Assembly (NCBI GenBank): GCA_015680685.1
Contig: MNCI01007602.1
Coordinates: 130,245 to 194,244, forward strand
Source of the DNA: Gnetum montanum
Lineage: Eukaryota > Streptophyta > Gnetopsida > Gnetales > Gnetaceae
Length of the DNA stretch: 64,000 nucleotides
Reading direction: 5' to 3'
Shown in pieces: positions 11,126 to 22,568 of this stretch; positions within the stretch are counted from its first letter, which is position 1, and every line of letters starts with the position of its first letter. A program made the position numbers and the translations under genes. The notes below the pieces were generated by a model. The model was given only the letters and a program-made list of their open reading frames with translations. It searched no databases and was not told the DNA's origin.

Positions 11126-11700
11126 CTATAATTCATACATAGAGTTATCACTCAATTAACCAACAAGCTACAACCAATGCAACATTTGCTTAAGAAAGGA
11201 GCCCAGTTAAAGCAAACAACTCAATGCCAACAAGAATTTGACAACACTAAGAAAGAATTAGCACAACTACCTATGGTTCATCCTCTGCAAGGACATAAGC
11301 CTTTTTACATCTACCTTGCCACTTCTGATGCATTCATCACTTCTTTGCTTTACCAAAAGTGAGATGATGGCACATAGGTCTCAATCTACTACCTAAGCCA
11401 TGCATTAGTAGCCCATGAAATGAGATACAATGACATGAAGAAGTATTACCTTTCGCAAGTCTTCTCACTAAAGAGGTGAAGACATTATGTCTTCTATAAC
11501 CAAGTTAACATCATTTGCATGAACAACGTACTCCAAGCTATAACAACATATATCTACAAAAGCAATCACATTGCATAGTGGAAAGTAATAACAATAAAGT
11601 TTGATCTACATTATGTTGGGTAAGTCTCAAAAAAAGGTCAAGCTATAGCTGCACAACTCACAACTTCACTAGTAGAAGATCAAGCTACTATAGATCCTAA
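11126..11700 (+). pseudogene. Tat-like copy A RNase H (first domain)
   Basis: Follows RT in the same sense-strand pol: LQPMQHLLKKGAQLK, FDNTKKELAQLP, then FYIYLATSDAFITSLLYQK at about 11,300-11,360, the start of the RNase H fold of Ty3/gypsy pol. SIYYLSHALVAHEMRYN and a KFDLHYVG-like end are readable with stops. It matches copy B at 58,040-58,560 in order and spacing. Confidence 0.8.
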
Positions 11701-11890
11701 GTGTCCAAACAAGGATGTTAGTAGTATTAGCCAAGTGCCCAATCACTATGAGACACTCCTACATTTCAATGAAGCTTCAACCTCTCGAGAAAGTAGCACT
11801 GTTGCTATTATCACATTTTCTTCTAGGGAGATCTGACCATTTGCATATCATTTCACATTTTCTTGCACCAATAACATGGAAGAATTTTCT
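11700..11890 (+). pseudogene. Tat-like copy A archaeal-type RNase H, truncated
   Basis: HYETLLHFNEASTSRESSTVAI, then FTFSCTNNMEEF, matches the archaeal-type second RNase H of Tat elements (copy B: CTNNVVEYEGLL). The domain stops at about 11,890, where LTR-like sequence begins; the rest of this RNase H and the whole integrase are missing. The truncation must reflect deletion or recombination. Confidence 0.75.
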
Positions 11891-13191
11891 AAGTGTTATG
11901 TTACTTCCATTGCCCCTGCTACGATCTAGAGTGTAGCCAACCCAACACACCTTTTAATGGTCAATTTTTTGTAAGTGTCAAGCAAGAAGTTGTCAAGCTA
12001 GCTCAACATGGAAGAGGCATTTAGCATATTTTCTAATTCGTAAGGCTACCCCTCTTGCTACACTCTAGAGCATAGCTAGTGTAGCAAGTATAAGGATTAC
12101 AGTCTTCACTAGATTCTTCTAAGTGTCCATGCTACACCTTGTCCCCTATCAACATCCTATGTCCTAAAAGTAACATGGGACAAACATATCAGCCAACGTC
12201 CTATGTGCCCCACATAACATTGGACAAGCATAGAAGCCAACGTCCTATGTCCTGCATGTAACATGGGATGAGAGTAGCAACCAACATCTCATGTCCTTCA
12301 CATAACATGGAAAAAGCATAGTAGCCAAAGTTAGAAAACTTTTTGAACTTTTTCTACTTACCTCTAGACTTAGAAATTTTTTTGAATTTTTCTTATGGTC
12401 TCACCTACTGCACTACCACATGGCACCCAATCTGCATTTTGGGCTAACCCTAGCCCTATAAATACCCCTATGTCCCAATGTTTTAGGGGTTGGATTCCAT
12501 TTTTCACCAGTGGGGTAGTTGGCACTTTCATTTGGCATTTGGCACTTTGGCATCTTAGCACATAGCTCCATGGCTAAATGAGACCTAGAGCACACCACAT
12601 TGATAGAGAGGCATAGCTACACCGCATGGTACATAGTAGCCCCATTGGAACCCTGTAGAACATCACACGGTACACTGTGGAAACCAACCTAGTAGGCACA
12701 GTTCATCATATCAAGCACCAAACTTCATAGCTTGACACCACCAAGACCATGACTATTCTCCCATTGCACATGTTGTACACTATGTACCTTTTGATACCCT
12801 TTTGGAATTAGCTACACTTGCCCTTTTGGGGTGGTGCACTTCTGTTCTTAAATTCTGTTGCATTTCTCAAGCATTTCACTTTGGTATTTAGCATAACATT
12901 TGTATTTTCTTACTTTTTTATACATATTTGCACATTTATATCACTATTCTTAGGTCTGGACACCTCACTACACTCTAGCTTAGCTAGACTCGATGCTTGT
13001 GTGTAACGTAGTATAAACCCTTCTCTCACACAGTTGTTTTAACACCATGTAAGTCCCTATTTGATCAACAAGATCATATAGGGTACATCATTTCTATTTC
13101 CCAACATGGCCCTCACATGGATTTGGGGATAGTCTGTATGCTCATGGACCTTTGAGTGTTCCAGCTATCAATGTTTTCAAACATCACAGTA
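11890..13191 (+). mobile_element. LTR of Tat-like copy A
   Basis: Inferred as an LTR from three similarities to the LTRs at 44,990-46,670 and 61,660-63,000 (minus). These are CTAACCCTAGCCCTATAAATA at the promoter (TATA 12,457-12,464), the block AACACCATGTAAGTCCCTAT followed by TTGATC at about 13,034, and TTCCAGCTATCAATGTTTTC ending in ATCACA at about 13,160-13,191. Short GTAGC-containing motifs (CTAGTGTAGCAAG) and four CAACATCCTATGTCC-like units (12,160-12,310) lie in the U3-like part. The left boundary is approximate. The right end abuts Athila-like gag directly, without a recognisable target duplication. Confidence 0.65.
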
Positions 13192-15487
13192 GGTATAGAG
13201 ATAGAGCTTCACGATGGTGTCAAGATAAAGACATAATTCAAACCCAAGGGAAAAAACAAAGACATTAAAGTGAGCATAGACAAGATCATTACAGTCAACC
13301 AAATAGAAATATAGATTATCACCATTATGTGTCTTGTATAAATGAACCCTTGTTGACTACTAGGGGCCTAACTCAAATTAGGGAGGTAGTTCAAATACCC
13401 CAAAGGCATCAAAGGGATAACCACATCAAATGGCTTGACATGAACAACATTCCTAAATTTAGGGGAGGCTATAATTCTGATCCAAAAATTCACTTACAAG
13501 CCTTCCATGATGCTTGTGCCTTGCAAAATATCAAAAAGCATAGGCTCATCCCTAGGATACTAATAAATAAAGCTAAAATTTGGTATAGATCATTGGAATC
13601 AAATTTCATCCACTAGTGGTTCGCAATGTTGGAACTTTTCAATGAAAAATACCAAACCTATGTGAGAGTGTTCAACCTAAGGAAACAAATGCAAGGGTGG
13701 AAGCAAGAAAATCATGTACCCTTGGATGTGGCCTTGGATAAATACTATTTACTACTACATAGATGTCCTAGCCATGATTTCTCTCAAAAAGAGCAACTTT
13801 TCCACATCATAGATGGGATTCATAATGAAACGAGGAAGACCCTTTGGATTTATGCCCAAGGTTAGTTATATGAATTGAAAGTCCATGAGATACAAAGGCT
13901 AATTGAGTGGGTGGTAAAAGAAGAGGGAGAGCTATGTAAATGAGAGAATGTAGAGGTAAATAACTGGGACCCAACTCTTTAAAAGGAAAGGATCGATAGG
14001 AAAAGTTGCAGCTCTCAATGAGGTGACTTCATAATAAACCTTGCTAATATAAAAGTCTATTGATGAGCTTGAAGAAAAGCTAGATAAGATGTCAAAATGA
14101 ATAAATGAGAAAGTTAACACTTGTGTAGAAATCATAGAGGAGAGAGTAATCCAAAAGAAATCAAGTGACNCTGTAGAAATCATAGAGGAGAGAGTAATCC
14201 AAAAGAAATCAAGTGACCACAACAAAAGAAGGAAAAGGAACTAAGAGATAGGTAAGAACACTAATTGGCAAAAAGGAAAAATGGATATAGAAGAAGAGGC
14301 TATAAACTCAAACACCAAAGAAGATGATGGATGTGACATTTGCAGAGATGATCATCCAAAGGGCTATTGCCCAATCATGTTACATCTACATGAGTCTTGG
14401 GCTTTTTCATTGAATCTCAAGTTCCTACAAAATTAAATGCCTAAGAAATTACCTTTCTCACAAGGTAATTATAGATAGTCCTACAACCAACTATACTATC
14501 CTAGTGGGACTTCTTATCAGCCTCAAAACTACTATTAAGTGTAGTGGAAAAACCCATAGTCGTGGGGGAGGCCATCATCAAACCATCCCTACTCTTACTA
14601 CCAACCGAACCTATATAGATATTATGTTCAACAACCTATTTCTACAACTAATTCTACTTCCTCTACTTCAAATCCCTACTATCACTCTCCCAAATATCAT
14701 CGACCTACAACATATTTTGAAGAATCACCACCTTACACCTCTCATCCTCCATCATATCCTCAATATTCTCATAGTACCCTCCACCATATGTCATCGCCAA
14801 TAACATAGAAAGGTTCATCACCAAAACATCAACGAAAGAATACCACTTGTGCTACAAACATACATAAAAATGATAATACCAATAGATCTCCATCACAATA
14901 TCAAAAAAATCCTTTCTTTAGGATGGTTTCCATGTGTAAGCACAACACTCGTGGACTTACTAACTCATCAAAACTAGCACAAGGCCAATTTGATGCAACA
15001 ACCTTCCTCACTGGAACAATGTCTCCTAATCATACAAAAATTCCAACAACCATTACCACTCCAACACAAGACATAAATGATGAACTTATCATTTTGGAGA
15101 GATAAGAAAATCCATGCATCACTAATAGTAAAGGGTGCAGTTATGGACCAGAAATTCAAAATATTAACACAACCCAGAACAAAGTTCAAGAACAAGTATG
15201 TCAGCAAAAAACTAGTCTACGTAGTAGCCACTAAACCAAAAGACACCCAAAGGCTTGAAAATGAGAATATAAAATTGTTTCAAAGATGCATGGAGGAAAA
15301 TGACCCACTCATTAGTTCTAGACTTAAGAAAATGGACCAAATAAAGGACTTAGACACATATATCTTACACTCTAATTATACACCAAAAAAAGATATTAAA
15401 CATGGAGACCCAGGAATTAAAATAGAGAATCAAGAAGAAGAAGCAAACACATTTGGACCCCTAAAAATGGAAATACCTTCAAGATGA
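13192..15487 (+). pseudogene. Athila-like element E0 gag region
   Basis: Gag of an Athila-lineage Ty3/gypsy element. Readable core: HIKWLDMNNIPKFRGGYNSD then PKIHLQAFHDACALQNI at 13,410-13,520, WYRSLESNFIH, LELFNEKYQTYVRVFNLRKQ, and CPSHDFSQKEQLFHIIDGI ending at about 13,860. A zinc knuckle CDICRDDHPKGYC (CX2CX3HX4C, the Athila spacing) begins at 14,332. A Tyr/Pro/Ser-rich stretch follows to about 14,820, then linker sequence to 15,487. PR, RT and integrase are absent, deleted between about 15,490 and 15,570. The 5' end is cut by the upstream LTR. The single N at 14,170 lies inside a duplicated 46-base segment. Confidence 0.85.
14124..14217. repeat. 46-base exact duplication flanking a single N
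   Basis: 14,124-14,169 and 14,172-14,217 are identical (TGTAGAAATCATAGAGG to CAAGTGAC) with one N at 14,170 between them. This is typical of two contig ends joined without collapsing their overlap, so it is probably an assembly artefact. Confidence 0.8.
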
Positions 15488-15569
15488 AGATACGTCTCTA
15501 AATGATCCAAATGAGACTATCACCAATGTTAGATGGGCTACTAACAATTAATTAAATTAGTAATGATGA

Positions 15570-16153
15570 TAGATGGGAAATTGGTGGTGTATAACCAAGG
15601 GATTATGTGGTCCAACTCGTGAATGTGTGGCCATAAGATTAGTTGTGGGGGAGATGCTCCATCTTGGTTCAAGAACTAATAAGTGTTTTTCACTTTTTTG
15701 CTTTACAATTTTTTCATCATTTTCCTATTTCTTCAAAAATTTTCTAATTCTTAATATGTTTTCCATTTCTTAATATTTTTCTCTTTTCTGGAGTCATTTT
15801 CTTTATGTTTTATGAATGTTCTTTTATGCTTCCATTAATAATATTTCCATTCATGATGTAGAAGTGCATGTTATGTGTTAGGTTTTTGTTTTATGCTATC
15901 AAGATGATTGGGTAAGTAATTGTGTAAAGCAATGAGACCACCTCATCAATCCCTCCAATACTCTGAATAAAAGGTATTTTTCAAGAAAACAAAATTTGAT
16001 TCTTCTTTCATGAAATAAAATTTAATAATGATCATTGTACCTTGAAGAAAGAGGGAATGGCCAAGTGGGAATGACAAAGGGTGTGACATCAAGGGGACTT
16101 GTTGGGTTCTCTTCTTAAATTTCTCCATGTGGTTTGTGACTCCTCTTGGAATG
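15570..16153 (+). mobile_element. E0 post-pol noncoding region, first part
   Basis: Contains TTGTGGGGGAGATGCTCCAT at about 15,641, which matches GAGGGAGATGGGCATCCAT on the minus strand at 24,415-24,440 and CGTGGGGGAGATTACCATCC at about 31,860. These mark the end of integrase in E1 and E2. AT-rich noncoding sequence follows (AAGTGGGAATGACAAAGGGT, ACATCAAGGGGACTTGTTGG), aligning with E1 at about 23,980 (minus). No gene is seen. Confidence 0.7.
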
Positions 16154-17051
16154 TGATGAGTGGCGAGGTACCCCTACACTCAACCATATGAATATGAGCA
16201 TTACACATGCGATCTAGTCGAACTCCGCAGATGGACTAGTTGTGGCATCTAGATAGTTAGCCTTAGGTTGCAGTTTGTTGTCTTCCCACCTAGACTAGTA
16301 TTAGCTTTTTCATGTATGATTTAGTCCAGAGTGAGGTGTATGATGTGTTTCTAACCTAATGCTACTCCTAAAGCCAATGGAAGATAATATTAACTAAGCT
16401 AAGGGAGAAAGGATGAGAAGGAATCTAGGTAGCCTAAGTGCGATGAGCATCCATTCCTTGATTATCTGTACACACCTTGGACATTATGCATGACTACTAC
16501 TGGGATTACTAAGCATAGATCCTAGGTATGCTACTGGGTTACCAAGTAGTCACACTTAAATTCTTGTAATCAAGTCGTACTCATTCCGCATTTAATAGTA
16601 GATTAAGGGTGAGAAGATATTAACTAGAAAAGTAGTAAATAAAAATTAATTAAATGATTAAGCTAAGTGAATGTTGCAATGATGAAGTAATCTCGATCTT
16701 TATTTCTGGTCATGTGCATGTCCAAGTACGTCACACTCGAATAAAGGATGTCGCACAATTACAATCACCACACTACGAGCATACACTGAGAAGAAAAGGG
16801 TTGAGAGGAAAAATGAAAACTAAAATTAAAAATAACTCTAAACTGACTTATTTTCTAATTGAATACTCTTATTTATAAATGAGGAGATAAGCCACGATAT
16901 TGCATATGCGATATCGCGGGTTGGGCTGGGATATTGCATACGTGATATCATGTCAGTTGTGATACCGTGGATGCAATATCGCGGGTGCAATATCGTGGGT
17001 GCGTTATCGTGGGTGTGATATCATGGCTATCAGAAAATTCATGACTCATCA
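16154..17051 (-). mobile_element. Solo LTR, Athila-like, inserted in reverse into E0
   Basis: Read on the minus strand, it starts TGATGAGTCATGAATTTTC (compare TGATTAGTCACATTTTC in the E2 LTR) and ends GGGTACCTCGCCACTCATCA, the LTR end shared with 25,830, 42,418 and 19,642. It has a TATA-like TTTATAAATAAG near 16,870. Flanks GAATG (16,149-16,153) and TAATG (17,052-17,056) look like a one-mismatch 5-bp target duplication. E0 post-pol sequence continues on both sides. The U3 part has degenerate GCGATATCGCGGGT-like repeats (16,890-17,030). Confidence 0.8.
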
Positions 17052-17056
17052 TAATG

Positions 17057-18690
17057 TATCATCACTCCTTTGTTGATCAATAATAGGAAGCTAAAAGTCT
17101 TTGCATGGTATGGTTCCCATTAAAAGAAACACACAAAACAAAAAGAGAGAGAGAAAAAAAAATAATAATGAAAATTCAAAGTACACCCCTTAGACACAAT
17201 AATGGGCTACAAGCACTGGTTGCGAGGTTAGAAAGACATGTTACCCATTCTTGAAGGTGACCCTCTAACTAAGGCCCTTCCTTTCTTCTTCTCTTTTCTT
17301 CTCTTTTTGGAGTGATGATTATTCTTTGAGGTGGTTATGGACTCATCGTGGTTAGCAGGAAGGAACACATCAATGTAACATCACTATTCATGGTATGAAC
17401 TTGGATGGATAGGTATGTTGATCATTTTTATCATACTTTTTATAGAAACATATTTTGGACATGGTCAAGTACCTTACATCTTGATCTATGCAAGCCCTTC
17501 TCATCCCATTATTAACCTTGCTGCTACATGTGATTATGAGCCTTTTGGTTTTGTGTAGGATAGTGCAACATCCTAACCACGATAGTTGTATGTTGTTTGG
17601 AATAAAGGCATGGTCTACATTTAACTTCTCAAGTGCCCACAGACATCTATAGAAGTGGTTATGCAAGGGCATTATGGTAGGAGCCTTCTTTGGGGAGGAC
17701 CTACTTGCATAACTTTTTTTGATCATGGCTTTGAAATAACCTTCACATCTTATGGAACATCAATGAAAATTTCTCTAAATTTATGCATAATTTTGGGACT
17801 ACTTCCCATCCCTTTTAATTACTTTTTTACTTTTTCCTACTCTTTTGTTAAAATATCTTTCAAGTTCAATATTTCTTTGCCATCTTCTAAATTATAACTT
17901 TGGTTCTAATTGTTTGAAAACTTGTGTGCTTCTAAAGTTACGCTTATTAGTCATGGGGGCTAGGGATGTTTGCTTTGAAATTTTGCTAACATCCTATTTT
18001 CAAACATCATGGTAAGTAATAGTAATTGATCAAAATAATGTGAATAGCTTAATGATTTTATTTGCCTCATAGATTTGGGCATAGTATGTTGTAATCACCT
18101 TGTGCTTAAATGAAAACTAAGGAATCTAAAAATGGTTAAATATTAAGGAAAATTTACCAAAACTAATGTTGATCCTTTGGTGACTACAGGTGATGCTAAA
18201 AGAAATGCCTACAGAATAATGTCTTTTGCTAGGCACAAAAACAAAGCCAAAATGAGGATAACAGAGGATATGCCCATGGACAAATCATAGCACATAAAAG
18301 ATAGCAACTCAAACATTGCATGTTTGCTAGATCCATGGGATGATAAGAAGAAATTTTAGTTCATCCTTCAAGAATTTTCTACATAACCAGAGAAGCATCA
18401 ACATAACAATCAAGATTAAAAGTCTACCACCGTTAGCGGCAACAAGAAGAATCATCTTCAATGGATTCTTAAAGACCTCTATAAATTTTATAATCTTCAA
18501 TGTCTGTCTAGTCTTTTTTTCACTCTATCATTTTGTATGCATCCACTTGAATAAAATTTTGTAATGTAGAACTCAGAGTTAGTTAGTAGTTAGCATCAGT
18601 CAATAATCCCATCATTTCCAATTTATTGTAAAGAAGTCTTGGTTATATCTTGTCAACTCGAGGTTGAGTTTTTACTTAGTCATGGAGGTA
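17057..18690 (+). mobile_element. E0 post-pol noncoding region, second part, with PPT
   Basis: Continues E0 after the solo LTR. GATCAATAATAGGAAG, GCATGGTATGGTTCCCATT (17,108), CTACAAGCACTGGTTGCGAG and GGGGAGGACCTACTTGCATA (17,693) match E1 at 23,880-23,250 and E2 at 31,250-30,600, both on the minus strand. It ends in a purine-rich CATGGAGGTA (18,681-18,690), the presumed polypurine tract before the 3' LTR. No coding sequence is recognised; the env-like region seen in E1 and E2 is not evident here. Confidence 0.65.
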
Positions 18691-19642
18691 TGATGAATCA
18701 TTAGTTGGCTGGGATATTGCTGATGCTATGTCACATCTATGATATTGTTGATGCTATATCAAATTTATTTAATAAAAAGTCAATTTTTAGTTAGCTAAGA
18801 TATTAGAGCTTCGATATCTTAACTTTGATATCAAAGTTGTGATATTGGATCACATGCTATGTTATCAAATATATGATATCGTGAGATGTGTGCCAGCCTA
18901 TAAATATAGTTCTTGGGCATAAGTTAGTCAATAAAGTAGCTGAACTCTTGTAGTTTTATTTCATAGTTTTAGAGAACAATCAGTGAGCACTTGTAATGTG
19001 AATCTAAGTCAGTTGTACAATGTCTTATTTGAGTGGAAATGTGCCTAGACAAATTCCATGAATGATAATAAGATTGAGATTCATTCTTATTCATTGCAAC
19101 ACTTTGACTTAGATTAGATTTACTCTCTATGCAATTTTCTTTTCATGTACTTAGTTAATATCTACATTTCCATGTATATTAATGAATTGGTGGAATGAGT
19201 GCGATCATTTTTGAGCCTAAACACGTATTTATTTGGTAACACCAGTAGTGTTATTGCTTAGTTTGTTGAGTAGCATAGTGCTTGATAATCCCAGTAGTTG
19301 ATACGTGGATTTAGAACGTGTATGGCAAGCTAGGAACAGACACTCATTTATTGTAGGAAAGTTTAGAATTTACTTTCCATTGTTAATTAGATTAATTAAA
19401 TGATTTATTTATTACCATTAGGAGTAGCATACAGCCAAAACAACATCAATTATCATATGCCTCACTTTGGACAAAATCATACGTGATAAAGCTACCACTA
19501 GTCCAAGTGGGAAGATAGCAAAGTGCAATTAAGACATAATGATCTAGAAGCAACAACTAGTCCCATCAATGGAATTTGATCAGATCATGTGTGAACACTT
19601 GTGATTCATATGGTTGGACATAGGGTACCTCGCTGCTCATCA
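18691..19642 (+). mobile_element. 3' LTR of Athila-like E0
   Basis: Starts TGATGAATCATTAGTTGG after the purine tract, has TATA-like CCTATAAATATAG at about 18,900, and ends GGGTACCTCGCTGCTCATCA. Length about 952 bases, close to the 872- and 898-base family members. It contains CTACTGGxATTA-type units near 19,240-19,310 (plus-strand form: TAATCCCAGTAGTTG), shared with the other LTRs. It lies in inverted orientation to the solo LTR at 16,154-17,051, so the two could form a large hairpin. Confidence 0.8.
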
Positions 19643-20080
19643 TTAATGATGGCAGTGAATCTGATTTTTTATCGAATAATGATGGCTATGATAGTAGTTA
19701 TAGTAGAAAGGTCATTATTGATGTTGGTGAAGACATTGATAATGATATGATTTTCTAAAAATTGGAGGTGTTTTCTATGGATTATGATAAGGATGAAGTT
19801 TTCAAAGGTTTTGTTGACCTTGATTGTCTTGGTTGTGAAATGGATGAGCAACATGAAGACTGCCTACATTGTGGTGTTGATGGTGAAAGGGAGCTAGATG
19901 ATAGTCTTTTAAACACCAAGAAGAAGAAGGTGAAAAAGAGGAAAAAGAAGGAAAGAGAGGAAGTTCGTTTTGAAGAGACCTAATCCTTTTGAATTTCTTA
20001 ATCTTCTTTGTTGTAGGTCATGGAAGAACACATGGAATTTTGTGCTCTTAAGATGGAAGCATGATAAAGTCTTTGAGGGG
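19643..20080 (+). pseudogene. Unrecognised acidic/basic protein fragment
   Basis: After the LTR end a plus-strand frame reads an acidic stretch (ESDFLSNNDGYDSSYS, DVGEDIDNDMIF), one stop, then KDEVFKGFVDLDCLGCEMDE, two Cys-containing pairs (DCLGCEMDEQHEDCLHCG), and a strongly basic tail (KKKKVKKRKKKERE) ending at 19,983. A TTGTTGTAG acceptor-like site at about 20,010 is followed by another open stretch (VMEEHMEFCALKMEA). I do not recognise the family; Mutator-like transposase N-termini have comparable acidic starts, but that is a weak resemblance. It may be a fragment of a gene or DNA transposon into which E0 inserted. Confidence 0.3.
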
Positions 20081-20144
20081 AAAGACCATATCCACTCTTC
20101 TTTCATGAATGTCTCCATTATGATGTAAGCAAAAAATTTTACTT

Positions 20145-20164
20145 ATGTGTGTATGTGTGTGTGT
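20145..20164. repeat. TG microsatellite
   Basis: TGTGTGTATGTGTGTGTGTG-type dinucleotide run with one interruption. Confidence 0.8.
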
Positions 20165-20169
20165 TTATT

Positions 20170-21170
20170 TTTGTCATGAAAACATGTTGTTGTACGTTTA
20201 TATGTGTTTGTAAAATAAATTTTGAATGGTAGATAAAAAATGCTAAGAGCTCTAACTAATCCATGTGTGTTGTGATTTGGTTTATGTGTGAATTGTGATC
20301 TATGTGAGGGGACAATAGCTATTCCAAGTGTAAAGGCATCTTGTATTGGAATCAAGAGTCTTTTCAAGGTGGAGGGTGCTGATGTGAACATAAAATAGGC
20401 TGATGTAACCTCTCACCATTTATGGGATCTCTCCATGGATTTTTTGCATGTTTGAGACTATGTTGGGGCTATTTTGATGACTTTAGGGTGTTTCGAGGGC
20501 TATGGGGAATTTTTTGGAGGTGTCTAAACATTCTAAGTATCGAAAAAAGAATCTTTGTATTTTGGTCTTATAGAGGAGACCTTCCATATGTAAGTGAGAT
20601 TTCCCATTTGTAAGTGAGACATCCCATCTATGTTGTAGACATCTTTGTTGAGACATCCCACATGAGTTGAAGATGTCTACTTTGAGACATCTACACTTGA
20701 GAAAGACATCTTTTGTTTCTCGTAGATATCTTCCATGTATTTTAATGGCATTGAATTGAATGATAAATTGGAGGGAAGATGAAGAGATAAGGGGAAAAGG
20801 ACATAACTAGACTTCATGTGCATCCAGTTTGATCAAGAGAGTCTAGAAAGGGAAAGAGAGAGTGTAGAAAGTTGAAAGAAGAATAGATGGAGAGATAGAG
20901 TCTTGTTACGATGCCTTGATGATCATCCCTGTGTGTGCATGTGTGATTTCTTTGATTGATTGTGTGAGATTTGGATTGAATCTATTGTCTATCCTTGGAA
21001 ATTATGCTTCCTTTCATATGTAAATTCTCCATTCGAGCAAGAATAAAGCTTTAATTTTCCTTTTCTTATTTAAATTTTCTATTTTGTGACTTTGAGAGAG
21101 CTTGGATTATGGAATTCATGGGAGCTTTTGATTAGGGAGCTTGAACATATTTTAGTTCCATAATGTCTAG
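20170..21170. other. Unassigned intergenic stretch
   Basis: No gene recognised. At 20,575-20,730 there is a short degenerate run of units containing GAGACATCCCAT / GAGACATCTACA (about five, spacing 25-35 bases). The rest is AT-rich without homology to other parts of the window. The boundary with E1 near 21,170 is where the env-like similarity ends. Confidence 0.5.
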
Positions 21171-22568
21171 TACTACTATTGAAATAACATTTAAGGCCTT
21201 GGCCACCGTATTAGTCGCCACTTCTACCGCTATCTCTTACCCATGATGCTTCATCACCAAGACAATCACCCCCTTGCCTTCCTTCTAGAGCACTAAGAAA
21301 GTCGTGGTGTTCCCAAATATTTCAAGGAACTATTGTCTAGGGATGGATATTGTAACTTCATGAGCACTTGAATTCATTCTCATGGATGCCTATATTGTTT
21401 GTGCAGAGAACAGTGGGATGGTCTTCTCAAGCTAACTTATGGTCCAGGTAATCTTATTGAGATGACTCAATGCTAGATGGTAGATTGATGGCTCTCCACC
21501 ACTTGAAGACTCTATTGTTTAAATAGTAATTGTTCATAAAGTTTTCTAATTATTTTAGTAGCTAGATGGGTTTCTACTATGATCACTCCAGTAAGTGGTG
21601 GTAACCACTCCTCTTCTAATAGCTTTGCAATTACTTTTTCTTTCATCATCTCCTTCCAGGATGTAGTAGGAGCATGATGGAGTGTATCATTAGCATTGTG
21701 TGTTATGCCTCCCCTTCTACAAAGTTTTTTGATGAGGCACAAGAATAGATGTGTCTTAATTCCTCTCTCATTTTCTTTGAAATGCTTCTTGATCTCTTGG
21801 TAGATGAGATGAGGAAGGCTGATGTAAAATTTTTCACTTAGAGTGATACATGAACTAGTGTAGAAGCTGTAACCTTGCTAGGCCTCACCATGGGATTTAG
21901 GTGATAGCTTGCTATCTTAAAGTATGCATGCTCCTCCTTGTTTAGTGCACTATATTCCTTGTAGTCCACCTTGTAGTAATGTTGGAGCCACTCTTTCTTG
22001 ACTTCTCAGTCTACCTATGTGGATATCTTTGCCAAATTAGCCCTCATATCAAGCAAGATAAGGACCTTTTCAATGGCTTCAATTGATTAAGATACAGTAA
22101 TATCTTTGATTTTGACCATTGCATCTCATTGTCGATTGCTCCAGAATAGGTATGTCTCCCCCATGTATCATTCTCCACTAGAGTAGAGAATGGGTCACAT
22201 GGGAAACCCTTGTAGTTGTATGTAGACTTCCATGGTTGCTAGTTCCAAAAAGGATCTAAAGTTCAATTCTTAGAGAACCAAACTATGAACCTATTTGCTT
22301 TAAATTTTCTCAAGGTAGGCCTCTGTCAATGTGACCTCCAAATTAGGTCTTGATCTTAGTGCCTCATCTTACCTTGATTGGATGGTTTCAGTAATGAAAA
22401 TTTACCAAATAGATTCTACATCAAGATCCTTCTAAAGAGGTACCATTGTGTGAGTTTTGGCCTCTTGTTCTTGGGGTTGCTATGGCTGTTGTTGGCCCCT
22501 ACCTCCTCATGGTCCTTATCCTTTAGTTGTGATAGTCCTCCTATGTGTTCTTCCCTCCTTGGTGCCAT
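21170..22568 (-). pseudogene. Athila-like E1 env-like region
   Basis: The frame after pol starts with ATG at 22,568, placed exactly after an acceptor-like GATTGTAG: MAPRREEHIGGLSQLKDKDH, then HSNPKNKRPKLTQWY. The same layout (CAG then ATG) is at 29,816 in E2, and the two are alignable over their length. Athila elements are known to carry an env-like ORF after pol, probably expressed by splicing, so I assign it by position. No convincing signal peptide or membrane segment can be read because of many stops and frameshifts. It is truncated at about 21,170; no polypurine tract or 3' LTR of E1 is found. Confidence 0.55.

Noticed and set aside
16154-19642. Single 3.5-kb DNA transposon with long terminal inverted repeats
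   Set aside because: The outer 20 bases are inverted repeats, but similarity extends over full LTRs with TATA boxes and one purine tract, and E0 spacer continues outside the left copy; two LTRs in opposite orientation fit better.
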